64,000 nucleotides of DNA from NCBI GenBank assembly GCA_945890485.1, contig CAMDCN010000002.1:186001-250000 (forward strand), written 5' to 3'. The DNA is from Candidatus Sulfopaludibacter sp. SbA3 (GTDB taxonomy: Bacteria; Acidobacteriota; Terriglobia; Bryobacterales; Bryobacteraceae). Positions 1 through 8,732 of this stretch are shown here, piece after piece. The position numbers and the translations under genes are program-made. Below the pieces are notes generated by a model, which made no database searches, had not been told where the DNA came from, and was given only the letters and a program-made list of their open reading frames with translations. The stretch's first letter is position 1. Each line of letters begins with the position of its first letter.

Positions 1-575
1 TAGCGGTTGGGGTCGGGCGAGAAGGTGAAGCCGAGTTCGAGATCGCGGCCGGAGAAGGCAAAGGGCTCCTGCTTTTGGTTGTAGGTGAAGACACCGTTGT
101 GGACGGTGAATTCGTCGATGGCAAGAGCGAGGATGACCGCAAGCGGGGCGCCGGTGCGCGGCCGGGCGTTGGCGGGCGAAGGGACGTTGGTAGTGCCATC
201 GGCGTTGCGAATGAGGTGAAACTCAGGACTGCGGATTTCGACGGACTGGAGGTCCACTTTGCGATTCAGGAAGGAGAGGATCTTGAGGCCGAGGAGGATG
301 CGGGGAGCGCGGAAAAGCGGGGGGGCGGAGGGAGGTTCAGTGCCATGGAGGACGAAGTCGTCGATGGTGACTTGCCAAGTGGAGGGGTCGAAGTCGAAGC
401 GGCCCATCTCCGGCCGCCCGCCGGTGGCCTTTGCAATTTCGGTCAGAGCACGGAGGCGGATCTGCTCGCGGAGCCATTGCGATTGGAAGACGAGGAAGCC
501 AACGGCGAACAGACCGGTGAGGAGCAGAACAAGGACCGCGAGCGAGCGGAGGATGCGGCGGCGCCAGGGACTCAT
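1..575 (-). CDS. TamB-like translocation/assembly module protein (N-terminal part, runs off window)
   Basis: The ATG at 575 overlaps the stop of the upstream gene by ATGA, and the frame stays open to the window edge, so only about 191 N-terminal residues are visible. The product begins with a short basic stretch (MSPWRRR) and one hydrophobic segment of about 20 residues, then an AsmA/TamB-like N-terminal region (GRFDFDPSTWQVTIDDFVLHG; VEIRSPEFHLIRNADGT). Such proteins are anchored in the inner membrane and span the periplasm as a long beta groove. With a BamA/TamA-type barrel gene two genes upstream, a role in outer-membrane protein or lipid transport is the natural inference. The C-terminal DUF490 domain that would settle the family lies outside the window. 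Confidence 0.75.
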   Translation of the reverse strand, partial: MSPWRRRILRSLAVLVLLLTGLFAVGFLVFQSQWLREQIRLRALTEIAKATGGRPEMGRFDFDPSTWQVTIDDFVLHGTEPPSAPPLFRAPRILLGLKILSFLNRKVDLQSVEIRSPEFHLIRNADGTTNVPSPANARPRTGAPLAVILALAIDEFTVHNGVFTYNQKQEPFAFSGRDLELGFTFSPDPNR

Positions 576-1192
576 GGCTTCAACTCCTCGTAGGTTTCGA
601 TGTGGGTTTGCTGCCGGACTTCCGAGAGCCATTTCGACAGCAGTACGTTGATCTGCTCGCGGCGCAGGACCGCTTCAATTTGATCACGGACCTCGTCGAA
701 GGCCGGCTTGGGCTGGGCAGGCAATCGCTGTTCGTAGTAGGCGCGGATCTGGTCGGGGCCGATCTGCACAGCGGGGCGAAAGCGATAGAGCGTGAAGCGG
801 ACAATGGCTGCCTGATAGCGAAGACTGAGGCGAATGTGCGCTTCCGTGACGCGGTAGCGCGCCAGGAGTTCGGCCCACTTGGCGGGCCCGCCGGCGTCCT
901 GGATTTCGCGGTCGAGGGCAGGCTGGACTTCGCCGCCTTCGGGAATGGCGTAGCGGCTGATGCGCATCTCTTCGAGAATGAGCAGGCGGTCGATGAGGCG
1001 GTCGCGCATAGCCTCGAATGCCACGTAGGTCTCTTCGGCAGGGACACCTTCGAGCAGGGCGGCGACGCGGATCTGTTGGCGGACCGAAGAGGCCGTGATG
1101 ACTTTGCGGCCGACGGTGGCGACGATGCGGTCGACCACCTCAGCAAATGCGGAGGCGGCGAGGAGCAGGAGAAGAGTGACAAGCCGCATCAT
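572..1192 (-). CDS. SurA N-domain-like periplasmic chaperone, no PPIase domain
   Basis: The protein has 206 residues with a clear signal peptide (MMRLVTLLLLLAASAFA). The mature start, EVVDRIVATVGRKVITASSV, matches the opening of SurA/parvulin-type chaperones, followed by the helical segment AMRDRLIDRLLILEEMR. A C-terminal helix (FDEVRDQIEAVLRREQINVLLSKWL) corresponds to the last chaperone-domain helix. No parvulin domain fits in this length, so it would be a pure chaperone. Its ATG overlaps the stop of the BamA/TamA-like gene at 1192, and it overlaps the next gene by 4 bp, so all three genes are probably translated from one mRNA. A role in escorting barrel proteins is inferred from family and position. 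Confidence 0.75.
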   Translation of the reverse strand: MMRLVTLLLLLAASAFAEVVDRIVATVGRKVITASSVRQQIRVAALLEGVPAEETYVAFEAMRDRLIDRLLILEEMRISRYAIPEGGEVQPALDREIQDAGGPAKWAELLARYRVTEAHIRLSLRYQAAIVRFTLYRFRPAVQIGPDQIRAYYEQRLPAQPKPAFDEVRDQIEAVLRREQINVLLSKWLSEVRQQTHIETYEELKP

Positions 1193-4161
1193 CAGAAAGT
1201 TTGCCCCAGGGAGAAGTGGAACTGCAGGCGGTTGATACGCTGGCTGACGGGGCGGCCGCCGCCCTGAATCAACTGGTCGCGGGTGCCTTCATAGCCGAAG
1301 AAGCGGGGCGAATTGAGGCCGTAGGCGAGGTCGAGGCGGACGGGGCCGACGGGCGTCTTGAAGCGAATGCCGAAGCCGACGCCGTGCACCATGTAGTCGA
1401 AGTCGGTGATGTCGCGCTGCTTGAGGCGGAAGGAGATTTTATTGAGGCTGGTGTAGACATTGCCGGCGTCGTGGAAGACGACGCCGCCGAGGGTATCTCC
1501 GAGCAGGGGGAATCGGAGTTCGAGACTCTGGTTGACGAGCGCTTTGCCGCCGAGGGGGAAGCCGGTGGTGAGGTCGCGCGGGCCGGCCTGGTTGTCCGGG
1601 AAAGCGCGGTTCGATGCGCCGCCGCCGGCGAAGAAGCGTTCCGGCAGAGGGACGCTCGCGTCGGGCGAAGTTTCGTTAAACGAATAGATGCTGCCGATGG
1701 TGAGCGACTGGGCGAGGACGAGGTCGCGACGGATGCGGCGATAAATCGAGTTGCGGATCAGGAGGCGGGCGAAGTCAGAACGGGAGCCGAAGGCGCTATA
1801 GGCCAGGCCGGTGTCGACGGTAGTGAAAATGCCTTTGGTGGACTCAATGGGATCGTCGCGGCGGTCGCGAATGAAGGAGCTGGAGAAGATGCCGATGCGG
1901 ACCGGGACCGAGAATACGGGGATGAGCGCAGGGTCGATGTTTAACGTGGACTCGTCGATGTTGACCTGGCGAAAGGCATAGCGATACTGCAAGCTGGTGG
2001 ACCGGGAGAGGCGTTGACCAAGCTGGATGGAGTTCTCAAAGCGCTCGGCCGCGAACGTGCGGACGTCGCGAGACTTGTCGAAGAGGCTGGTGAGATTGAG
2101 ATTGAGCTTGTCGTTGCCGGTGAATTGAGGCGCGAAATAGGAGACGGCCACGCGTTGTTGGAAGTTGGAAATCTGGCTGCGCACGCCGATGGTATGGCCG
2201 ACGCCAAGGAAGTTCGCGCGGCTGACGCCGAACGACACGCGGGGGCTGAAGCCGGGAGCGCCGGCCGGCGCGGCAAGGGTGGTGGTGCCGCCGCCAATGC
2301 GGGCTAGTTGTGCACCGAAGCCTATGGTGTAGGAGTAGCGGCTGGCTTCTTCCAGACGGTAGAGGACGTACTTGTCGCGTTCGCGGCCGTTGGGGTTCTG
2401 GAGTGCAATGTCGACTTTTGCAAAGATGCCAAGTTCGTAGAGGCGGCGTTGGGCTTCGATGATGGCGCTCTGCGAAAGGGGGTCGCCGGACTCGATGGGA
2501 ATGCGGTCGAAGATGAGCCGGGGGCGAGTGGTCTGGTAGCCGCTGACGAGGACGCGGCGGACGAAGTTGCGGCGGCCTTCCGTGATGGAGTAGCGAACGT
2601 TGAACTGGTTGGGCTGGTCGGCTGGTTTGACGGCGTACTCGAAGGCGGCGTCGGGAAAGCCGTTGTTGAAGTAGAAATTCAGGATGAAATCGCGGTCGGC
2701 GGCGATGTTGGCATCGGAGTAAGGCTGCCCTTCAATCGTCTGCAACTGGCTCTGCACGAACTCCAGATCCTTGGGGTTGACACCGGCGACGTCGAGCGAG
2801 GCGACGAACGACTGGTCGCCCTCTTTGATATCGACGAAGACAGCGACCTGGCCGAGGTTACCCTGATAGTTCTTGTCTACGCGGGAGGTGATGCGGACAT
2901 CGCGGAAGCCGTTCGAGCGATAGAGGCCTTCGATAGAGCTGACGTCCTTGCGGAGGAGTTCATCGGAGAATCGGCCGTTGCGGTAGCGCAGTCGAGTGGC
3001 TGTGCGGATGGACATGCGTTCGGCGACGGTTAGATCGTCGAAGTACTCGTTCCCGTCAATTTCCAGATGGACGAGTTTGTAGCGGAGGCCGCGCTCGATG
3101 CTGTACTCGATGGTCTGTTCGGCGTCGCCCGGGTTGGTGGGATTGTCGAACTCGACCGTGGCGTCGAAGTAGCCTCGGGTTTGGAAGTACTTTTCGATGT
3201 TGCGATTGCCTTCGACGAGGAGGTCGCGGTCGACGGTCCGCTCCTGATAAATGGGGACGAGTTGGCGGAGCTTGCCGGCGGAGAGTTTGGCGCCGGTGGC
3301 GCGGACGCGGATGCGGGGGCCGCCGTAAACATCGACGGTGGGTTCGACGCGATTGGTTTCCGGCAGGTAGCGTAGGCCTTCGAGCTTGACGCGAGCCATC
3401 AGGAAATCATTTTTCTGGAAGCTGAAGCGGATGCGTTCGAGTCCATTGGCGAGCCGCTGCTCGGTGAGGTGTTTGGCGCTGATGAGCCCCCAGGCGCGCT
3501 GCCAGTGGGTGGCGCGGAAGAGGCTGGCAGGGGTGCGCTTGCTTTCGCCAGTGAAGATGGGGTCCGCGAAGCGGGCGCGCTTGCCGTGGCTGATCTGAAA
3601 CTGGATCTGGACCTGCTGGGTGAGGGGGTCGTAGGAGAAGCGCGGTTCGACGGTGGCCCGGTAGAGACCGTTGTTGCGCAGAGAGGTCAGGATGCTTTGG
3701 GTCGCCTCGATCAGGTAGTCCTCGGTGAAGGCCTGGCCGAGTTCCAGCTTGGCGGCGGTGATGAGTTGGCCGTCACTAGGCGGGTCCGCGGCGCCGGCTA
3801 CGGCTACGCCGCCAATGAACCAGGCCGGGATGGTGCGGAAGGTGAGATTGACCTCACCGGAGGGAGTAAGATCCGCATCGACGGAGACGTCTTCAAAGCG
3901 TCCGGAGTCGAAGAGAGTCTCGATGGCGGTGGAGATGGCGTCAATAGCGAAAATGTCGCCGGGCTTGACGGGATTCAGTCGCTCCAGGTTGGTGCGCGTG
4001 TAGGGTTGCGACTCCGGCAGGTAGTCGATGGAGGCGATGCGCCGGCCCTCGTACCGGATTTCCGGAGACAGGAACTGGCCGATGGCGCACGGTGTTGAAA
4101 CGGACCAAACGAGGGCCGCAAACAAAGTCGTGACCAGCGTACGGCCGGGACGGGATTCCAC
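1192..4161 (-). CDS. BamA/TamA-family outer membrane protein with POTRA repeats
   Basis: This is an outer-membrane barrel assembly factor of about 989 residues. The open frame extends to 4317, but the upstream part looks non-coding and overlaps the divergent gene. I chose the GTG at 4161, which gives a signal-like N-terminus (MESRPGRTLVTTLFAALVW...CAIGQ). The mature protein has a long series of POTRA-like units, for example GRRIASIDYLPESQPYT, YKLVHLEIDGNEYFDDLTV and RNFVRRVLVSGYQTT. These are followed by a C-terminal 16-strand-type barrel with the family core seen in ERFFAGGGASNRAFPDN (R-F-F-x-G-G) and a final aromatic residue (LQFHFSLGQTF). It heads an operon with a SurA-like chaperone and a TamB-like protein, so the TamA role is as likely as BamA. 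The exact start is uncertain. Confidence 0.88.
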   Translation of the reverse strand: MESRPGRTLVTTLFAALVWSVSTPCAIGQFLSPEIRYEGRRIASIDYLPESQPYTRTNLERLNPVKPGDIFAIDAISTAIETLFDSGRFEDVSVDADLTPSGEVNLTFRTIPAWFIGGVAVAGAADPPSDGQLITAAKLELGQAFTEDYLIEATQSILTSLRNNGLYRATVEPRFSYDPLTQQVQIQFQISHGKRARFADPIFTGESKRTPASLFRATHWQRAWGLISAKHLTEQRLANGLERIRFSFQKNDFLMARVKLEGLRYLPETNRVEPTVDVYGGPRIRVRATGAKLSAGKLRQLVPIYQERTVDRDLLVEGNRNIEKYFQTRGYFDATVEFDNPTNPGDAEQTIEYSIERGLRYKLVHLEIDGNEYFDDLTVAERMSIRTATRLRYRNGRFSDELLRKDVSSIEGLYRSNGFRDVRITSRVDKNYQGNLGQVAVFVDIKEGDQSFVASLDVAGVNPKDLEFVQSQLQTIEGQPYSDANIAADRDFILNFYFNNGFPDAAFEYAVKPADQPNQFNVRYSITEGRRNFVRRVLVSGYQTTRPRLIFDRIPIESGDPLSQSAIIEAQRRLYELGIFAKVDIALQNPNGRERDKYVLYRLEEASRYSYTIGFGAQLARIGGGTTTLAAPAGAPGFSPRVSFGVSRANFLGVGHTIGVRSQISNFQQRVAVSYFAPQFTGNDKLNLNLTSLFDKSRDVRTFAAERFENSIQLGQRLSRSTSLQYRYAFRQVNIDESTLNIDPALIPVFSVPVRIGIFSSSFIRDRRDDPIESTKGIFTTVDTGLAYSAFGSRSDFARLLIRNSIYRRIRRDLVLAQSLTIGSIYSFNETSPDASVPLPERFFAGGGASNRAFPDNQAGPRDLTTGFPLGGKALVNQSLELRFPLLGDTLGGVVFHDAGNVYTSLNKISFRLKQRDITDFDYMVHGVGFGIRFKTPVGPVRLDLAYGLNSPRFFGYEGTRDQLIQGGGRPVSQRINRLQFHFSLGQTF

Positions 4162-4223
4162 TCTTCCGATGATACCGTCCGGGGCTGAACAGTTGCCGGA
4201 AGCCGTTGCGATAGCATCAGGAG

Positions 4224-5492
4224 ATGATTCTCTCTCTGGCCCTACTTCTCTTGCAGGCGGATTGGTCTTCCTGGCGCGGCCCGTTTGAAAACGGAATGGC
4301 GCGCGGCGAGGCCCCAACGACGTGGAGCGATACGCAGAACGTGGCTTGGAAGACCGAGATTCCTGGTCGAGGACACTCCTCGCCTGTTGTTTACGGCGAC
4401 CTGATGTTTATCACGACGGCCGTGCCGGAGGGCCCCCTGTCAGGCGGAGGGGGGGGTGGACGCGGGCCAGGCGGCGGATTCGCCGCTAATGTGCCACACC
4501 GGTTTTTGGTGATGTGCCTGAACCGCAAGACCGGCAAAGTGGTGTGGGAGCGGGAGGCGCTGAAGGCGACACCGCACGAGGGATATCACTTCCGCTACGG
4601 CAGCTTCGCCTCGAACACGCCGGTGACGGACGGCAAACATGTCTACGCGTTCTTCGGATCGCGAGGCTTGTTTGTTTACACGATGGAAGGAAAACTGGCC
4701 TGGCAGAAGTCGTTTTCGCCGATGCGGATGCGTCTGGCGTTCGGCGAGGGCACGGCGCCGGTGCTGCACGAGAACACGCTGCTGCTGGGGTTTGACCAGG
4801 AAGAGGGATCGTATCTGCTGGCGCTCGATAAGACCTCCGGCAAGCAGATTTGGAAGGTGGACCGGGATGAGCCGAGCGCCTGGTCGCCGCCGCTGGTGCT
4901 GACGCACGAGGGGCAGAAGCAGTTGATTGTGGCCGCGACGAACAAGACGCGATCTTACGAGTTTGCGACGGGGAAATTGATCTGGGAGTGCGCTGGCTTA
5001 GGAACCAACGTGATTCCGGCTCCTGTAACGGCGAAAGGGATCGTGTACGTGATGAGCGGCCATCGGGATCCCAACCTGATGGCGATCAAGCTGGGCCGCA
5101 AGGGCGACCTGACAGGAACAGACGCGATCGTTTGGCAGAACAAGCGGGCGAACTCGTATACCCCGTCGCCGGTGCTGATCAACGACCGGTTGTATTTCGT
5201 GAGCGACAACGGCTTCTTCAGTTGCTTGAATGCCTTGACCGGGGAGGTGCTGTTTCAGGAGCGACTCCCGAAACCCTATAACTTCAAGGCGTCCCCGGTA
5301 GGGGCAAACGGGAAGATCTACCTATCGACGGAAGAGGGTGATGTGCTGGTGATGAAGATTGCGGATAAGATGGAGATCCTGGCAACGAACACGATGAAGG
5401 ACGAAGTATTCATCGCGAGCCCGGCGGTAGTGGGCGGCGACCTATATCTGCGTAGCCAGAAAGCCATATACTGCATTCGCACCTCGAAATGA
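4224..5492 (+). CDS. Exported PQQ-type beta-propeller repeat protein
   Basis: The protein has 422 residues with a short hydrophobic N-terminus (MILSLALLLLQADW) that can serve as a signal peptide. The mature start, WSSWRGPFENGMARGEAP, is the typical opening of PQQ-like propeller proteins of Acidobacteria and Planctomycetes. Blade signatures repeat along the chain (AWKTEIPGRGHSSPVVYGD; LALDKTSGKQIWKVDRDE; LNALTGEVLFQERLPKPYN). A glycine-rich insert (about residues 73-84) interrupts the first blade. Nothing shows that it binds PQQ; many of these are scaffold or sensor propellers. It starts 62 bp from the divergent BamA-like gene and its stop overlaps the next gene (ATGA at 5489), so the two are probably coupled. 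Confidence 0.85.
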   Translation: MILSLALLLLQADWSSWRGPFENGMARGEAPTTWSDTQNVAWKTEIPGRGHSSPVVYGDLMFITTAVPEGPLSGGGGGGRGPGGGFAANVPHRFLVMCLNRKTGKVVWEREALKATPHEGYHFRYGSFASNTPVTDGKHVYAFFGSRGLFVYTMEGKLAWQKSFSPMRMRLAFGEGTAPVLHENTLLLGFDQEEGSYLLALDKTSGKQIWKVDRDEPSAWSPPLVLTHEGQKQLIVAATNKTRSYEFATGKLIWECAGLGTNVIPAPVTAKGIVYVMSGHRDPNLMAIKLGRKGDLTGTDAIVWQNKRANSYTPSPVLINDRLYFVSDNGFFSCLNALTGEVLFQERLPKPYNFKASPVGANGKIYLSTEEGDVLVMKIADKMEILATNTMKDEVFIASPAVVGGDLYLRSQKAIYCIRTSK

Positions 5493-6613
5493 ACCCTGTC
5501 CCGATTCGCAATCAAGCCGTGGATGTCTACCGCGGCTTCGTGATGCTATTGATGATGGCGGAAGTGCTGCGTCTGCCGCTGGTGGCGCAGTCGTTTCCGG
5601 ATAGTTGGTTGTGGCGGACGCTGGCGTATCACCAGTCACACGTGGCTTGGGAAGGTTGCTCGCTGCACGACATGATTCAGCCTTCGTTTTCGTTCCTGGT
5701 GGGCGTGGCGCTGCCATACTCGATCGCTAGCCGGATGGCGAAGGGAGCGACGATGGGCCCGCTGTTCGGGCATGCTTGCTGGCGGGCGCTGGTTTTGATT
5801 GCGATGGGCATTTTTCTGCGGAGCACCCATAGCCCGCAGACGAACTTCACGTTTGAAGATACGCTGACGCAGATTGGTTTGGGCTATCCGTTTCTGTTCC
5901 TGCTGGGCTTCCGTCCGCCGCGCTGGCAGTGGATCGCGCTGGGGGTGATCCTGGTGGGTTACTGGCTGGCGTGGGCGCTGTATCCGGTGGCGCCGGAGTT
6001 GGGCTTTGGCGGGCACTGGATGAAGGCTGACAACTACGGCGCCGCGTTCGACCGCTGGTTTATGAACCTGTTTCCGAGGGCGACACCGTACCTGGCGAAC
6101 CGGGGCGGATACCTGACGCTGAGCTTTATCCCCACGCTCGGCACGATGATTCTAGGGCTAGCGGCGGGACGGTGGCTGCGGGAGTCCGCGCCGGAGTTGC
6201 CGCTGCGGAAGTTTTTGATGGCCGGGGCAGCGGGTGTGGCGGCCGGATTGTTGCTGCATTTCGCGGGCGTTTGCCCGATTGTGAAGCGGATCTGGACGCC
6301 TTCCTGGACCCTGTTCAGCGGCGGGCTCTGCTTCCTGTTTCTGGCGGGGTTTAGTTGGGTGATCGATGCGAAGGGCTACCGGCGCTGGGCGTTTCCGCTG
6401 GTGGTGATTGGCATGAACTCGATTGCGGCGTACCTGATCGCGCACCTGTGGGACGGGTTCCTGGTGGATTCGTTCCGGATCCATCTGGGCGCCGACTTCT
6501 TCAACTTCGCAGGCGCGGGCATGGCTCCGTTCTGGCGCGGGTTGGCCGTGCTGGCGGTTTTCTACTGGACGCTGCTCTGGATGTACCGGCGGAAGCTGTT
6601 CCTGAAGGTGTAG
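5489..6613 (+). CDS. DUF5009/heparan-alpha-glucosaminide N-acetyltransferase-like membrane protein
   Basis: The protein has 374 residues and about nine to ten hydrophobic segments. The N-terminal motif QAVDVYRGFVMLLMMAEVLR is the family's conserved D-x-x-R-G stretch, followed by HVAWEGCSLHDMIQPSFSFLVG, where 'DMIQPSF-F-VG' is diagnostic of the DUF5009/NagX-HGSNAT group. Characterised relatives move an acetyl group across a membrane to a glucosamine, but the substrate of the bacterial DUF5009 branch is not known, so I do not assign one. The start overlaps the stop of the PQQ propeller gene by 4 bp, which fits translational coupling and possible shared work on an envelope sugar. Confidence 0.82.
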   Translation: MNPVPIRNQAVDVYRGFVMLLMMAEVLRLPLVAQSFPDSWLWRTLAYHQSHVAWEGCSLHDMIQPSFSFLVGVALPYSIASRMAKGATMGPLFGHACWRALVLIAMGIFLRSTHSPQTNFTFEDTLTQIGLGYPFLFLLGFRPPRWQWIALGVILVGYWLAWALYPVAPELGFGGHWMKADNYGAAFDRWFMNLFPRATPYLANRGGYLTLSFIPTLGTMILGLAAGRWLRESAPELPLRKFLMAGAAGVAAGLLLHFAGVCPIVKRIWTPSWTLFSGGLCFLFLAGFSWVIDAKGYRRWAFPLVVIGMNSIAAYLIAHLWDGFLVDSFRIHLGADFFNFAGAGMAPFWRGLAVLAVFYWTLLWMYRRKLFLKV

Positions 6614-6614
6614 C

Positions 6615-7373
6615 TTAGCCGCGGCCGATGAAGGGCATGTCGGAGGCCATGACGGTGATGAACTGGACGTTGGCTTCGAGCGGCAGGCTGGCCATATAGA
6701 GCACGGCGTCGGTGACGTGTTTGACGTCCATTCGGGGTTCGGGGCGCATGCTGCCATCGGCTTGCAGAACGCCGCCGGTCATCCGCTGGGTCATCTCGGT
6801 GGCGGCGTTGCCGATATCGATCTGGCTGCAGGCGATGCGGTAGGGACGGCCGTCGAGCGAGATGCTGCGGGTGAGGCCGGTGATGGCATGTTTCGTGGCT
6901 GTATAGGGCGCGGAATGGGGGCGCGGGACATGGGCGGAGATGGAACCGTTGTTGATGATGCGGCCGCCTTGGGGATCCTGCTTCTTCATCAGGCGCATGG
7001 CATGCTGCGCGCAGAGGAAGGAGCCCGTGAGGTTGACGCCGACGACGGCGCTCCACTGCGCGAAGGTAACCTCTTCCATGGGAACGGGGGGCGTGCCCAT
7101 GCCGGCGTTATTGAACAGCAGATCGATCCGGCCGAAGGTGGCTTCGAGTTTCTCGAACAGCGCCGCGACCTGGTCCGGTTGGCTGATATCGGTGGGGACG
7201 GGCAGCATTGCTCCACCGGCGTCCGAGGCGAGCGCCGCGGTCGCATCGAGTTCCGCGGCGCGGCGCCCGGCGAGGACGACCGAATAGTTGGCGGCCTGCA
7301 AGGCCAAGCTGACAGCACGGCCGATGCCGCTGCCCGCGCCGGTGACCAGCGCGATTTTCCGGTTTGTGTTCAT
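6615..7373 (-). CDS. SDR-family short-chain dehydrogenase/reductase
   Basis: This 252-residue protein has every hallmark of a classical SDR. It shows the nucleotide-binding [10 protein letters not shown] near the N-terminus, NNAG in the fourth strand, a catalytic Ser in NNGSISAH, and the YxxxK pair in [11 protein letters not shown]. The absence of an acidic residue directly after the second strand ([12 protein letters not shown] has RR) favours NADP(H). The substrate cannot be told from sequence. It lies 6 bp downstream of the DUF1552 gene and is convergent with the acyltransferase-like gene, so it is probably the last gene of the DUF1592-DUF1552 operon, although its cytoplasmic chemistry has no obvious link to those exported proteins. 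Confidence 0.9.
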   Translation of the reverse strand: MNTNRKIALVTGAGSGIGRAVSLALQAANYSVVLAGRRAAELDATAALASDAGGAMLPVPTDISQPDQVAALFEKLEATFGRIDLLFNNAGMGTPPVPMEEVTFAQWSAVVGVNLTGSFLCAQHAMRLMKKQDPQGGRIINNGSISAHVPRPHSAPYTATKHAITGLTRSISLDGRPYRIACSQIDIGNAATEMTQRMTGGVLQADGSMRPEPRMDVKHVTDAVLYMASLPLEANVQFITVMASDMPFIGRG

Positions 7374-7379
7374 GAGAAG

Positions 7380-8720
7380 TTAGGAGCGGGTGAAGACCGG
7401 GCTGCTTAGAGTGCCCGTGCTATCGGCAAACGACTCCAGCGGCACATCGAGAGCCCGCAGCATGCTGACATACAGGTTCGACATGCGGGCTTCGCCGCCC
7501 TTCCAGTAATGGCCGTGCTTCAGACCGAGGTTGGCGCCACCGGCTACGAGCGTGGGGATGTTGCGCGGATTGTGCGTGGTGCTGGCGCCGCTGCCGAACA
7601 GGACGATGGTGTTATCGAGTACGCTGCCGTTGCGGTCCTGGTAGCCGGAAAGACGTTTGAGGAAGTGGGCCATCTGCTGGCTCAGGAACAGGTCGTACTT
7701 GGCGAATTGCATCTGGCCTTCCTTGTCCGTGGCATGGGAGAGGTTGTGATGCGTCTTCGAGAGGCCGAGCTTGAGCGGGAAGGTGTCGCTGATGCCCATG
7801 CCGTCTTCCCGGTTGAGCATGAAGGCTACCGAGCGGGTGATGTCCGCGTCGAAGGCCAGCGCGATCAGGTCGAACATGTTGCGGTAGTATTCGGCGGGCT
7901 CGCCTTCGGAGGTGGCGTCGAGATTCAGATGCGAGTAGTCCTGCTTCTTCAGCGGGATGTCGATCCACTTCTCGGAAGCGATGAGGCGCGATTCGACCTC
8001 GTTGAGCGACGTCATGTACTGGTCCATGCGTTCGCGGTCGGACTTGCCGAGCTGCTGTTCGAGAGACTTCGCGCTTTGGGCGACGGCGTCGACGAGCTTG
8101 ATGCGGCGCTGGAGCTTTTCGTGCTCGGACTGGAGGGATTCCCGGTCGCCGCGGAAGAGACGGTCAAAGATACGGCGCGGGTTGTTCTCGGCCGGGATGG
8201 GCTTGCCTTCGAGGCTGTACGAGATGGTGCCGGTGCGCGAGAGGAAGCCGGTGCCAGCGTCGATCGAAAGGATCAGCGAGGGCTGGCGGCAATACTGTTT
8301 CGTGTGGAGCGCGATGACCTGATCGAGGCCGGCGGTGTTATACGTGCCGGGCTTCGGGTTGTGGAGCGGCGCGCCGGTCAGCCACATGTCGGAGCACGTG
8401 TGGGGGTCGGCCTTCGGGCCACTCGGATGGTGCATGCCGCCGAGGAAGCTGAGCTGTTTCCGGAAAGGGCTGAGCGGAGCGGTGGACAGGCCGAACTGAA
8501 ACTGGCCGTCCTTTTCGAGCGCGGGGAACCAGCTCCATTCGCTGATGTCATGTTCGGCGCGCGGCAGTGACATGCCGTTGGCAGTATAGACGGCGCAGAA
8601 GCGCTTCGGCGAATTGCTGGTGACTTCGGCGCCCATGGCGTCGAGCACGGGCAGAGCCAGCGCGGCTCCCCCCATTCCGGTGAGGAAGGCGCGGCGGTCG
8701 AGTTTGCGAGAAAGGCTCAT
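7380..8720 (-). CDS. DUF1552 exported protein with Tat-like signal
   Basis: The protein has 446 residues. The N-terminus, [20 protein letters not shown] followed by LALPVLDAM, is a twin-arginine signal with the RRxFL core. The body matches DUF1552, a family usually paired with DUF1592 cytochrome-like proteins in Planctomycetes, Verrucomicrobia and Acidobacteria: [36 protein letters not shown], and a C-terminal [20 protein letters not shown] with [19 protein letters not shown]. The family belongs to the alkaline-phosphatase/sulfatase-like (DUF1501-type) fold group, but its activity is not established. It begins 12 bp after the DUF1592 gene, consistent with one transcription unit and a joint periplasmic function. 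Confidence 0.88.
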   Translation of the reverse strand: MSLSRKLDRRAFLTGMGGAALALPVLDAMGAEVTSNSPKRFCAVYTANGMSLPRAEHDISEWSWFPALEKDGQFQFGLSTAPLSPFRKQLSFLGGMHHPSGPKADPHTCSDMWLTGAPLHNPKPGTYNTAGLDQVIALHTKQYCRQPSLILSIDAGTGFLSRTGTISYSLEGKPIPAENNPRRIFDRLFRGDRESLQSEHEKLQRRIKLVDAVAQSAKSLEQQLGKSDRERMDQYMTSLNEVESRLIASEKWIDIPLKKQDYSHLNLDATSEGEPAEYYRNMFDLIALAFDADITRSVAFMLNREDGMGISDTFPLKLGLSKTHHNLSHATDKEGQMQFAKYDLFLSQQMAHFLKRLSGYQDRNGSVLDNTIVLFGSGASTTHNPRNIPTLVAGGANLGLKHGHYWKGGEARMSNLYVSMLRALDVPLESFADSTGTLSSPVFTRS

Positions 8721-8732
8721 GATGGGCTCCGA

